From positions 10,659,090 through 10,723,089 of the forward strand of contig CP092872.1 in assembly GCA_030710605.1 (NCBI GenBank): a stretch of 64,000 nt of DNA. Direction: 5' to 3'. Shown in pieces: positions 9,905 through 20,099 of the stretch. Under the pieces are notes generated by a model. The model was not told where the DNA came from and did not search any database. It saw nothing but the letters and a program-made list of their open reading frames with translations. The stretch comes from Cordylochernes scorpioides (taxonomy: Eukaryota > Arthropoda > Arachnida > Pseudoscorpiones > Chernetidae). A program made the translations under genes and the position numbers. The number at the start of each line of letters is the position of its first letter. Positions within the stretch are counted from its first letter, which is position 1.

Positions 9905-9960
9905 ACACCTTGATAAAGGTTGGCGTTTAGCCAACTGAAATATTGGTAAAATAAATGATA
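9905..9960 (+). repeat. Degenerate hairpin with GAAA box and AATAAA
   Basis: CTTGATAAAG, six-base arms GTTGGC and GCCAAC around GTTTA, then TGAAATATTGG and AATAAA at about 9949. Same layout as 8955-8992. Likely the 3' end of a Penelope-like or related element. Confidence 0.4.
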
Positions 9961-10199
9961 TTTTGATCAAATATATGTCTTTTTAATTGAAAAATATTCT
10001 AATGTTAGTTATAAATATATTTTGTTTTATATATTTGGAGTTTTTTAAAGAATGGTTTCATGAATGTCGAGAAAGGTGGGGTAGATATATACAAAATTTA
10101 CATGAAATATTAGAGACAATAGGTTTGTTTTATTTCAAAATTACATCTGAAATTCAAACTTGTAAAGTTTTCTAATTAGAAATAAGGGATAGTCACAAA

Positions 10200-10345
10200 A
10201 TACTTTGTGACTGGCGAAACCGCTAGGAGGGTTTACCACTGATGAGTCAGGCCCTCCCATTAATTTTTTCATATTGCAGTAAGGGTAGTAGAAATTGTTT
10301 ATTTTTGAAAAAGAATCATACGCGTCTATAATAGTTTCGAATTTT
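10200..10345 (+). repeat. Conserved GCGAAACC/CTGATGAG module, copy 1
   Basis: The core 10207-10259 reads GGCGAAACCGCTAGGAGGG, TTTACCACTGATGAGTC, AGGCCCTCCC. A tail with TTGCAGTAAGGGTAGTAG and AATCATACGCGTCTATAATAG follows. This is the first plus-strand copy of a family found about twenty times in the window (see findings). Confidence 0.75.
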
Positions 10346-10495
10346 GACAATACTTTTTGTTTTAATATTTAATTTAACTACAACAAGGTTAAACATAATA
10401 TATAAACAAAAACTTATGCAAAATTAGAGAAAGAAAAAAGTACAGTGTTGACGACTGCCTAACTATGAAGAAAATTAAAATAATAAATAAATATC

Positions 10496-11309
10496 TGTGA
10501 TGATTTAAGACCATGGAATTGTTGTAAATAGTCTAGATATCCACTACCACATGTTCCACCCCATGACTGTATATAACTTCTTATGTACTGCACATAGAAA
10601 ACCTCAACTAACATCAATCTGTACCGCGTAAGGATCTAATAAAGTATTGCAACTGTACAGATAGAAGGAATGGAGAGAGACAGGAGAAAGTTAAGGTTAA
10701 AACAAATCAGGCTTAGAGGATCGTAGAAGTCAAACCTAAGAGGTAGGCCTAGAAGAGAACATAATTATTAATAACGCCACAGTTAACCTTCTGACCCCGG
10801 ACACCCTGCGAGCTAAGTTTAAACCAATATTTCCGGACAAGACAGGACGTATCTTGTGACCAGAAGTTATAAAAGTTTGAGAGACGCCCAATTTCCGGAA
10901 CAAGACCGGACGTATTTCTTCCGTCAAAGAGATAAGCCCGGCCCAATCAGAAGACAATACCTAAGTAGGTCAACCAATAGCCCACTACCACGTGAAAAAG
11001 CCCCACCAATTAGGAAAGAATCACCTAAATAGGTCAGCCAATTAGAAAGCAGCAAGGTCGTGGTGTTAAATCGAGGCCCTAGAATTGCCAGTCTTCGCTT
11101 GGATTCCAACGGTAACACTTGCTCTTAAGATCTCTCTCTCTCCTCATCCCATTCCTTCTTGACGTCAGACGCTTTTAGTGGAATCTCTGTTTGTTTATTT
11201 CACCTTTGGCCCAGCTGTGTCGCCTTCCACCACGACTGCACGGGAGAGTTGACATCGAGGTTCGTCTAGCATCAGGTAACACTGGTCCCAGAGGTCCCAA
11301 GATATCACA
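10496..11309 (+). repeat. LTR, left copy
   Basis: 814 bp. In the plus direction it holds AATAAAG near 10638, TATAAAAG near 10866 and a pyrimidine-rich stretch near 11130. Differences from the right copy cluster at about 11000-11080 (for example GCCCC against GTCCC). Reading frames within it on either strand are shared by both LTRs and are not genes. Confidence 0.9.
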
Positions 11310-11390
11310 GACTCCCCCGTAACGAAGAGTCGACAGGATTGTGGACGCCAAGGTACAAGTAAGCAAATAGACCACTGTCTGTACAGAAAG

Positions 11391-11798
11391 ATGGAACAGG
11401 GAAGAGAGGAGAATCCAAAGGAACCAATGGAGTCCGATCCCGACTCCGAAAGTGGCGGAAGCCCCACTTTTCCGAAGAAAGAAAACACTCTCGGTAGGAC
11501 GCAGGAAGTTCCCCCCGGCCAGGAAGACGTCACACCCCCGCCGCCGGTGTCAGATGTCCTAGGGAGGTTGACGACGACGCTACATCAGCTTTCTGCCGTG
11601 ACCGGACATCGCGAGAGGTGGAATCGCTACGATGGTTCGTACGAGGCGCAGAGCTTCTTCACCAACTACGACGCCCAAGCAGATCGGGCCCAACTACAAT
11701 ACTCTACAAGACTGAAAAAGCCACCAGACCTCCTGCAAGCGCCCCTCCGAGTTACCAACACGCGAGCGTATGTTACCTGCTCCCCCGACCATCTCTAA
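11391..11798 (+). CDS. Truncated gag-like ORF
   Basis: 135 codons beginning 82 bases inside the left LTR. Residues 1-55 are acidic and proline-rich. Residues 55-105 contain VLGRLTTTLHQL and RYDGSYEAQSFFTNYDAQAD, which matches the start of the capsid region in gypsy-type gag proteins (an aromatic-D-G motif, then a helix carrying FF). The reading frame then loses similarity and stops, so only the N-terminal part remains. Its start (ATG at 11391) is the first in-frame methionine. It could still supply a packaging or leader sequence rather than a working protein. Confidence 0.6.
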   Translation: MEQGREENPKEPMESDPDSESGGSPTFPKKENTLGRTQEVPPGQEDVTPPPPVSDVLGRLTTTLHQLSAVTGHRERWNRYDGSYEAQSFFTNYDAQADRAQLQYSTRLKKPPDLLQAPLRVTNTRAYVTCSPDHL

Positions 11799-11939
11799 AC
11801 CACGAGCCCAGCGCAAACAATGAACTCTGACTGTCCCAAGAAACCTCCAACCATGGCACAAGACCAGGACTGTCCCGACATACAAGACAGCATAACAGTA
11901 GGTTCCCCCCTACATAATTTTTGTTGAACAATTGCTCGT

Positions 11940-12300
11940 TCGAGCTGAACTGTCCAATATGTAAACCTACCTCTACTACTTTATACAGGAGCATCTATCG
12001 ATATAATTAGTCAGAATACTTTTAAAATAATAGAAATCAGTTTGTAAAAGAAAATACCTGTCCATCCATTTAACTTAACTATTAATGCCATAGCTAACAA
12101 TATTTTCACCATAGGTTATATCTTTTTAAACGTAAAAATAGGTAACATAACGCAGAACCTAAAATTCCATATTATAGATGCCCCCTTGCCTTTTATCATA
12201 TTATCCCTTAACTCCATAAAAAGATTTCTACTAATTATAAACTGTTCTCAGCTACTCCTGTATCAAGACAATGTACCTCTACCAACTACCTTGTACAAAT
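11940..12300 (+). pseudogene. Decayed aspartic protease of gypsy type
   Basis: The plus-strand translation near 11975 reads LYTGASIDIIS, which is the retroviral-type protease active site with the catalytic aspartate replaced by tyrosine. An in-frame stop follows at about 12044. Further on, KIGNITQNLKFHIIDAPLPF and SLNSIKRF match the flap-to-C-terminal part of such proteases. The missing aspartate and the stop make it inactive. It fixes the coding sense of the element as plus. Confidence 0.6.
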
Positions 12301-15221
12301 TCACCTCGTGCAAGCAACACGTGTCCCATGGACAGGTTAATACAACTGTCCCATTTTCTAAATTTTCCCCTCCTGGAACGAGTTGCTCACACGTGGTGAA
12401 CTCCAACACTCTTATTTTGGTTTTATTATAATGTTTCTAATCCCATTTTCAACGCCCCTATGTCCTTTTCTTTCATATCTTTGGACAGAAGTAACTTAAA
12501 TCACAGCCTTCCAAAACTATTCCAATCGTTAAATTCCCACATAACTACACTCCTTCCTTTTACACGCATAGTTAAATATCGACAAATCTCTCTCAACAAA
12601 ATATACAACACCCTCTCACATCACTTTTTCTAATTGACAAATTTTTAATGCGCGACTTCACACCCAAATCTAATTTCGAGCCACACAAGCTTTATTACGT
12701 CGCCCTACTAAACACACACACAAAAAAAAATCACATTAAACGTGTCATATCCACTAACAATATGAAAATTATCGATATGTTCGTACAACCAACAACCATG
12801 ACTCTAGTAAATTTGTTATTCTTAGTGAAACAGGTTAGATTTTGTACAAAACAAAGACTTCACGTGGCACCTTTTCATTTACAATTTTTTTCGCTTCGTG
12901 TCACAGCGCCACACCACTAAACTCTTTCAATTTTCAGGCCAAAGACGCCTTCATCACGCCTGTGACACATTTATTTAACCACACATTGTCCACGTAGATA
13001 GTCGCAATTTCATTCAATTCTAACCCGATATCCATGAATAACATTTTTACTAAGTCCGCAAAATATCGAAACACAACAACCAGTCGATTTAATATCAACA
13101 GATACAATATCCGAATTTTCGAAATACAAACACAAATCTAACAAATGCTTGAACACACGGAATAACTCAACCTCTGTATCTCCCTATATCAATCCCATAA
13201 CGCTTTTCACCAAAAGTGACAAATCAAAACGCTTTTGCGTTTACAATTATAGAATTAATATCCCCGAACGTAGTTCGAATTAACTTCCAATAAGTTGAAA
13301 GAAAGCAAGCAAGCCCCCTCGCTCCCCCCCCCTTGACCTACATCCGGAATCGCATTAAAAATAGCTTCGCTTCCCCTCGCCCCCGAGCAAACAAACAGCC
13401 GACATCTTGTTACATCCGTCGCCACCCCGTGTTCTCTAATGAACTTTCGCCACCTATTAAATTAAATATTAGTGCGTGCCAAAGACAACACTTTACCTAC
13501 AAAAATCACACACATCCACATAAGTTAAAAAAAAAAAAAAAAAAAAAAAACGATTACATTAGGACTCAGTAAGTTTCACAGTTGGAAACAATGTGATCCA
13601 CGAGTCGCGTCAAACATAAAACAAATTCGATAAGTTAGAACAACTTAGGCCAACAAGACCAAAGATATCAATCGAGGACAATTTAAAGCTCTCTCCACCC
13701 ATCCTAAAAAAAACAGGAACATTCATTTGGCCTACACTTTTCCATTCTTTCACGATATAATTTCTATGTATCATCTTACTTGCTCTCCTTTCTCGATGAA
13801 CATTTTTAAAATTTTTCATTTTAATAATCTTGTATATAATCATTATATAACTCTTATAATTGTTTTTTTTTAACGTCAACCAATTAGTTTAGATTATTGT
13901 CTTTTTTTTTATTTTTCTTTACCAAAACTTATTTACGTTTGCTTTATGACTCTATTTTATAATCAACTTTATATTTTATCTTTCATATCATATCTAATAA
14001 TCTCAAGCTTATATTTCATGTTTATATCACTAATTTGCATTTATCATTTTATATTTTTTCTCACTTTATAAATTAGATATTATTTACATTGTTTCACCTT
14101 CCGCTACCATGTCAATGCTATCGAGTATATTATTGCTCATTATTTTTTTTTTCATTTAATATTTTCACTTTCTATTACCCCTTATATACTGCTGTAGTGT
14201 GTAAATCTTTGTATCATATCATCACTATTTTTATTTTTTTTTTTAAGATTACTTTGCATTTAACTTCGCAATTCTATTTTCGATTTTTCAAATCCTTTAA
14301 CGCTATATGCAAAGCCTTAATTTCGCAATTTCATATCTCAATGATATATTCTTTTATAATCAAACTAAAACTCATGATCTAAAAACAGGGCAATCTTCAA
14401 TAACCTCTTAAACAACCACTTTAAAGGTCACTTCTTAAGAATTACTAACATTCCTTTTCCGCAGGAACTTTTAACTCCTTCGCAGGCTAGACTTGACCTC
14501 CTTTGATTTCGTAATTAACAATCTTGACACATCGTCCCCCAGATTTACCTTCTCCCAACTTCTGGCTTGGATACGTGCAAATTGTATTTTTTTTTATTCC
14601 AGGGCACTCTCATGCCACACGCTGGCACATTTTTTTTTTATTTTTCTCTTTTTCTCGCTAAGCCCCTGACGACTCTAATTAAAACTTTGATTTCTGGTCA
14701 CTGATCTTCGCCCTCTTTATCCTGCATGCGTACGTCTTAACGACTAATTACTAAAACCCATAACAATCCCCTTATCTTACTTTTCGATTGTGGTACTGTA
14801 ACTTTATTAGGTCCTTAAATTTACATGTGAAACATGGCCTAGGTTTTCCGCGCCGTGCACATTAAATGGTTTGGGACTTGAGTCAAAGTGACATTGCCTC
14901 AACCAAGTAATAACTAACCACTCAACCCTTTCTAACGCCCATCACGAAGAGATCATGATTTTCCCATCCAATCGTTTTTATTTTTACCTATCATCATTAT
15001 ATGTTCTCTATTAAATATTTTATTCATATTTTTATTTTTACTTGTATGTTTAATATTAGTTGTTTATGCTTTATTATCTCTTATGGATATACAGAAATTA
15101 ACCCCATGTTATATAACAACTCACTTTAATTAATTTTTTTAAAATTACTTCCTTAATAACAGTCTTCCTATTCCGCTCTCTTAAATCCCTCCATATGAAC
15201 CCTCTCACATCCGGGGCCATC
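12300..15221 (+). other. Non-coding interior of the LTR element
   Basis: About 2.9 kb with no recognisable polymerase or integrase. Contents visible: pyrimidine-biased plus strand, a run of C near 13326, a poly-A run at 13528-13550, and T-rich stretches near 13900 and 14590-14650. Short frames here lack domains. Just before the right LTR, on the minus strand, TGGCCCCGGATGTGAGAG begins two bases from the LTR edge. Confidence 0.5.
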
Positions 15222-16035
15222 TGTGATGATTTAAGACCATGGAATTGTTGTAAATAGTCTAGATATCCACTACCACATGTTCCACCCCATGACTGTATAT
15301 AACTTCTTATGTACTGCACATAGAAAACCTCAACTAACATCAATCTGTACCGCGTAAGGATCTAATAAAGTATTGCAACTGTACAGATAGAAGGAATGGA
15401 GAGAGACAGGAGAAAGTTAAGGTTAAAACAAATCAGGCTTAGAGGATCGTAGAAGTCAAACCTAAGAGGTAGGCCTAGAAGAGAACATAATTATTAATAA
15501 CGCCACAGTTAACCTTCTGACCCCGGACACCCTGCGAGCTAAGTTTAAACCAATATTTCCGGACAAGACAGGACGTATCTTGTGACCAGAAGTTATAAAA
15601 GTTTGAGAGACGCCCAATTTCCGGAACAAGACCGGACGTATTTCTTCCGTCAAAGAGATAAGCCCGGCCCAATCAGAAGACAATACCTAAGTAGGTCAAC
15701 CAATAGCCCACTACCACGTGAAAAAGTCCCACCAATTAGGAAAGAATCATCTAAATAGGTCAGCCAATTAGAAATCAGCAAGGTCGTGGTTGTAAATCGA
15801 GGCCCTAGAATTGCCAGTCTTCGCTTGGATTCCAACGGTAACACTTGCTCTTAAGATCTCTCTCTCTCCTCATCCCATTCCTTCTTGACGTCAGACGCTT
15901 TTAGTGGAATCTCTGTTTGTTTATTTCACCTTTGGCCCAGCTGTGTCGCCTTCCACCACGACTGCACGGGAGAGTTGACATCGAGGTTCGTCTAGCATCA
16001 GGTAACACTGGTCCCAGAGGTCCCAAGATATCACA
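15222..16035 (+). repeat. LTR, right copy
   Basis: 814 bp, same termini as the left copy and about five substitutions by eye. Followed by the TATC duplication and then directly by the Helentron-like sequence. Confidence 0.9.
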
Positions 16036-16415
16036 TATCTATATATATAAAAATCAATGTTTGTATGTTTGTTTGTTTGTATGTCCGGTATACAAATTCG
16101 CAGTAGTTCACTAATTCAAACCAAAATTTCCCTACATAGGTTAAAAAATACGGGGAATACGATAGGCTATTTTAAAAAATATATAAATCAATTATTAAAA
16201 CTATATACATTCAAACTGTATTCAAATTATTCTACTTAGCTCACGAACAGCGCCCTCTATCAAAGATTAGATTAAATTAAGCTGATGCAAACAAATAGAT
16301 AATGCTAATAACAAACAATTATATTAAAAAATCTTATCTAAATATATATCACTCGGGTAGATATGCACACGGGTCAATCCCGGGGCGAAGCCCGGGTCAC
16401 CCGTCTAGTATATAT
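16036..16415 (+). mobile_element. Helentron-like non-autonomous element
   Basis: Begins with TATATATAAAAATCAATG followed by a GTTTGTATGTTTG run and TATGTCCGG. It ends with a strong GC hairpin (CCGGGGCGAAGCCCGG), CACCCG, CTAGT and then TATATATA. This terminal hairpin followed by CTAGT, with TATATA at both ends, is the layout of short Helentron/Helitron-type repeats of arthropods. A related end on the minus strand is at 26231-26290. No Rep/helicase ORF is present. Confidence 0.5.
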
Positions 16416-16454
16416 ATAAATAAAACATTAAGATACATCAGTGCGCCATTTCTT

Positions 16455-16565
16455 ATGAATATTCGAAACTATTATAGAAGCGTATGATTCCATTGCAGTA
16501 AGGACAGTAGAAATTGTTTAATTTTCAAAAGAATCATACGTGTCTATAATAGTTTCAAATATTTA
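16455..16565. repeat. Small inverted repeat of module tails
   Basis: CGAAACTATTATAGAAGCG on the left and its near complement (ACGTGTCTATAATAGTTTC) on the right surround TTGCAGTAAGGACAGTAG. These are two module tails facing each other. Confidence 0.55.
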
Positions 16566-16784
16566 TAAATAAAAAAGTAAAAAAAAAAACTTTTTTTGAC
16601 GCCTATGAATCTTTTTTAAATAAAATTATACAATTATACAATTATTTTATTTCCAAAGCGCTATATCCCGCAAGGGATACTTGCGCCAAACAAGGAGAAA
16701 AGTTTATTTACATAAGTTATTTACATTATTCAACGCATGAAAACACTAGAGATCCAGATTTTGTAGAATTTCTACTTCCCTTAT

Positions 16785-16985
16785 TGAAATGATAGAATAA
16801 TGGGAGTGATTGGCTCTTCAGTGGTGAATCCTCCCAGGGGTTTCGCCAGTTTAATATGCAAATGGGTTCACCACTGATGATCCAGACTCTCTCATTTATT
16901 TATCCAATGCTGTAAGGGCAATAGAAAATTGTTTTATTTTCAAAATAATTATACGCGTGAAAATTTGTTCAAATTTTGATATATT
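16785..16985. repeat. Module copies in inverted orientation
   Basis: At 16800-16855 the module reads on the minus strand (GGCTCTTCAGTGGTGAATCC, GGGGTTTCGCCAG). At 16865-16905 a partial plus copy (TTCACCACTGATGATCC) follows with its TGTAAGGGCAATAG tail. The pair forms an imperfect hairpin. Confidence 0.55.
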
Positions 16986-17485
16986 TTGGACCAAAAAATA
17001 AACGTATTGTCTAATATTTCGTGTAAATTTTGTACCTTACTACCTTTTTGATGTGTACACACAAAACGTTTTCGTTTTTTTTTTTTAAATCTCCATATAT
17101 TAGAAACAAAATTGATGGCGCAAATATGCATAATGTAAAAATTGTATCTGAAATTAAAAAGGGAAAAAGGTTTTTCACTAAGTAAAAAAAGGAATATTAA
17201 GAAGTGTAAAAAAAGATATATTAAATTTATTTACGATGTCAAAAATAAATTTTAAAGACACAAGTATAGGATGTACATACGTTCACGCCGAGGTTTCGGC
17301 TGATACGCGTCTTAGATACGGAATAGAAAAGAAATGAAGATAGTTAGAGTGTAATAAAAGTGATAAAAACAGGGACATTATTATATTTACCCTACTACAA
17401 ACAAGAGAAAAATAGGATATTTTAAATTCGTTATCGATAATTTTTTATTTGTGAAATGAATTTTGAATAACAAATTTGAATCTAC

Positions 17486-17672
17486 AGATGGAAATTTTGC
17501 CGGGAGGATAATGATCTAAAAAGACAAGGGTCGCCTCTTCCGTCAAAATAGACGTCAAAACTAGACGTCATCAATTGACCGTCGCCTCAAACTTTGACGT
17601 TAATTTTGTCGGGAGAGGCGACCTTTGTCCCTTTAGATCAATATCCTTCCGGCAAAATTTCCATCTATATTT
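17486..17672. repeat. Inverted-repeat element (MITE-like foldback)
   Basis: The left arm runs from AGATGGAAATTTTGCCGG through ATAATGATCTAAA and GGGTCGCCTCTTCCGTC. The right arm is its near-complete complement ending CGGCAAAATTTCCATCT. Arms are about 75 bp around a loop containing repeated GACGTCA-like words. A further GGGAGAGGCG end lies at about 17930. No transposase is present and the family is unknown to me. Confidence 0.6.
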
Positions 17673-17757
17673 TAGCCATAGATTTGGCCTAGCCACTTAG
17701 CCAGCTAAACACCTCTTTGGTAGATTGTCAAGATTCCATTAGATCCCGTGTGGATCA

Positions 17758-17830
17758 CATGGAATAAAGTCTGCCCTAGGCTGACGAGGGCCATTAGCCC
17801 GAAACCATGGTCAGGTGGACACTTCTCAGT
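17758..17830 (+). ncRNA. Candidate hammerhead ribozyme, imperfect
   Basis: CTGACGA (17781-17787), stem II GGGC / CATTA loop / GCCC, GAAA at 17801-17804, then helix III ACC / AT / GGT and C as the cleavage base at 17812. These satisfy every core rule (CUGANGA, GAAA, UH). Stem I is the weak point: CCT and GTCT upstream can pair with AGG and GGAC downstream, but three extra bases (AGG) lie between stem I and the CUGANGA box. Activity is uncertain. Confidence 0.55.
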
Positions 17831-18207
17831 TTGACAAAGCTAGTGTTGTGGCTTTGTCACCGACCTGAGGCCGCTAGTTGTGGCGACGGTCAATAGATGG
17901 CGTCTAGTTTTGACGTCTATTTTGACGGGAGAGGCGGGCGACCTTTCCTTTTAAAATTATAATCTATTTTAAAATTACAAGGTCAAATTGGAGAAAACAT
18001 AAATAATTGTTAGAGCATGTTTGTTGAATTATGGGAAAAAAACCTTAATGGGTTCACCGGGGTGAAAAGAAAATGGCGAGTAATACAAAGCCCTGTGGAA
18101 CATCTCACATACCAGACACATGGCGGCAACCACAGTTTTTCATTATAGCATTCAATGTAAACACTTAGGGAACATACTAGATACTTGTCCCAGACAATCA
18201 GATCCGC

Positions 18208-18665
18208 CTAGAAGGTCGGCAACCTTTTAAGTCAGAAGAGTCAAAAATAACAATCTACAAAATTTCAAAGTTTTTAAAGAGTCACATATATATATATATT
18301 TTTTTATTGATTACAAAAAGCACGAAGTCCAAAGGACTATTGTGCTGTGCTAGTATTATTTACATATATATGATTAATTATTTACACGATGGATTAGTAG
18401 TGTTTTGTAAATTATTGTACAAATAGTTCTAAACTTAACAAAGTTCTCATGAGATTGAGTATATACACTAAAACAATTAGGTAATGTTTCAAAGTATTTG
18501 CATACAATGTGTTTAGTCAGAGGGCAAGTTAAAAGAAGATGCTTTTCAGTGCATTCCAACAATAAACAGTACTCACATAAATAATATTCACGTATGGAGA
18601 TATATAAAGAGCTTCACATCCAAAGAACCGAATGTGGCTCGGGAACCGCAGTTTACTGACCCTAG
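18208..18665. mobile_element. Non-autonomous hAT-like element with a LINE end inside
   Basis: The left end CTAGAAGGTCGGCAACC and the right end, read on the minus strand (CTAGGGTCAGTAAACTGCGG), are imperfect terminal repeats. GTCGG(G)CAACCTTTT is shared with the right end of the hAT transposon at 50336. No clean 8-bp duplication was found. A LINE 3' fragment sits inside at 18296-18590. Confidence 0.4.
18296..18590 (-). pseudogene. LINE 3' end fragment with C-terminal zinc finger
   Basis: On the minus strand a short frame encodes CEYC upstream of MLECTEKHLLLTCPLTKH, matching the CCHC motif that ends ORF2 of many LINEs (C-x2-C, H, C). It is followed after the stop by an AGCACAATAGTCC-type tail and AATAAAAAA at about 18300. 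Only the last 70 or so residues are present, so the clade is not assignable. The element is 5' truncated. Confidence 0.55.
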
Positions 18666-18789
18666 TCTAACTTAATTTAACCGGACTTAATCCAAATTGA
18701 AAGTAATTTAACAAGTTTCAAATTGTTTGAGTTATCTCACTACACAACATTTATATCTTTTAAATTTGGATTCCCTACTATATAATATT

Positions 18790-19205
18790 CTGTAAAATAA
18801 AAGGATTTAAAAGCGCGAATGTTTCTTTTATACATAAAACGAACTTCTACTGTCCTTACTGCGATGAAAAAATATATTGGGAGGGCTTGGCTCATCAGTG
18901 GTGAACCCTCCCAGCGGTTTCGCCAATTTAATCCACCAGACCGCTTCTCAGAGCTCTAATATTGTATTGGATCATTCTGCTTTTATATGCTACACTGAAG
19001 GATGGAATTTTAGAAATGGTTTTCAAGTAAACTATGGAAATAAGAAGCGGTCTGGTGGATTAAATTGGCGAAACCGCTGGGAGGGTTCACCACTGATGAG
19101 CCAAGCCCTCCCAATATATTTTTTCATCGCAGTAAAGACAGTAGAAGTTCGTTTTATGTATAAAAGAAACATTCGCGCTTTTAAATCCTTTTATTTTATA
19201 TGTAT
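18790..19205. repeat. Long inverted repeat built from two modules
   Basis: Two arms of about 160 bp, near-perfect complements, surround about 100 bp of unique centre. Each arm holds a full module (core 19066-19118 on plus, 18880-18937 on minus), the GCGGTCTGGTGGATTAAAT flank and the TTTATACATAAAAC tail. The long frame 18877-19485 crosses the palindrome and is not a gene. Confidence 0.8.
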
Positions 19206-19311
19206 AGATGGCGCGTTATTGCTTTGTGTTAATAATATTCTGTGTTTACTTTTCATATGTAAAGATACTATATCTGATCATGATAAAATTGTGAAAAAAG
19301 TATTAAAATTA

Positions 19312-19600
19312 CAAATATATTCTCACAATGAGTATCTTTTTTATTTAAAAAACGCTAGCTTTCAAGCGTTAATCGCTCTTCAACGGGCTTACTATAATAC
19401 CGACTTTATCCCACCAGAAATATTTACAAAAACATTTATAAATATCCACGCTGCGCGCGTTTGTTTTTGTAAATACTTCTGTTAGCAATAAAGTCGATAT
19501 TATAGTAAGCCCGTTGAAGAGCGATTAACGCTTGAAAGCTAGCGTTTTTTAAATAAAAAAGATACTCATTGTGAAAATATAATTGTAATTTTAATACTAT
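19312..19600. repeat. Long palindrome with about 125-bp arms
   Basis: ATGAGTATCTTTTTTATTTA followed by AAAAACGCTAGC and CAACGGGCTTACTATAAT on the left is mirrored by the complement on the right. A short centre contains CGCTGCGCGCG. A transcript would form a strong hairpin. Copies of the same sequence without inversion lie near 33960-34060, 53560-53650 and 55790-55880. Confidence 0.75.
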
Positions 19601-19838
19601 ATCTGTGTTTTACCCCTATAAAATATTTATATATTTCTTTTGACATTTCAAATAGCTTCTATATAAATATTAGTTTTATATTACGATGCACTAGCGCTCC
19701 ATCTATTAAGAAATTTAGAAACTATTTTAGACGCGTAAGATTCTTTTTTAAATAAAACAATTTCTACTGCCCTTACTGCAATGCAAATATTAAAGGAGGT
19801 GTCTGGCTAATCAATGGTTGTTTGTTTGTTTTTATTCA

Positions 19839-20095
19839 TTAGTGAAGGAAACTATTTTTATGAAACAACCAGAAGGATTCTTCATAGTCGATGCCGTATT
19901 TTTGGTTACCGCCAATGGCGACTAATCTCGCTTTTCTTTTAGGATCGCCCATACCTGATTTTCCCTTCATGCTGTAAACCCATTTAGTATTTATTATCTT
20001 CATATTCTCTTCTCTAGGAACTAAAGTCCATACTTCATGTTCGTTAATAGATTCCAATTCTTTCAAATTGCACCAATCCATTCATTCCTGTTTTG
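19839..20095 (-). pseudogene. Ty1/copia reverse transcriptase N-terminal fragment
   Basis: 80 codons encode the start of a copia RT: LKELESINEHEVWTLVPR, then INTKWVYSMKGK, ARLVAIG and YGIDYEESF. This order (E-WTLV, K-WV, K-RLVA, GIDY-ESF) is diagnostic for Ty1/copia. The catalytic YVDD region is absent, and an in-frame stop interrupts the N-terminal side (before MDW). It is an isolated scrap with no LTR nearby. Confidence 0.8.
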
Positions 20096-20099
20096 GCAT

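Larger units (their letters stand above)
10496..16035 (+). mobile_element. Non-autonomous LTR retrotransposon (gag and protease remnants only)
   Basis: Two 814-bp direct repeats (10496-11309 and 15222-16035), each starting TGTGATGATT and ending ATATCACA, bracket about 3.9 kb. A 4-bp duplication TATC flanks the whole (10492-10495 and 16036-16039). The interior keeps a gag-like ORF and a decayed protease but no reverse transcriptase, RNase H or integrase could be found. The LTRs differ at only about five positions by eye. Recent movement must therefore have used proteins from another element. Confidence 0.85.

Noticed and set aside
10736-11118. Minus-strand frames in the LTR
   Set aside because: The same frames appear in both LTRs (15462-15844) because the LTRs are copies. 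They overlap each other in different frames and show no domain.
12186-12431. 81-codon frame as a separate gene
   Set aside because: Its first part matches the C-terminal part of the decayed protease; the rest has no similarity. It is part of the pol remnant.
19066-19118. A working hammerhead made from the module's GAAAC and CTGATGA boxes in permuted order
   Set aside because: Stem II can form (TTGGC/GCCAA) and ACC/GGT could be helix III, but only five bases (CACCA) remain for stem I between the cut site and CTGATGA, which cannot make a hairpin, and the flanking bases do not pair. A canonical hammerhead is not possible in one copy.
18877-19485. 202-codon plus-strand frame
   Set aside because: It runs through the arms and centre of a palindrome and into a second one. 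The peptide reflects repeat DNA and matches no family.
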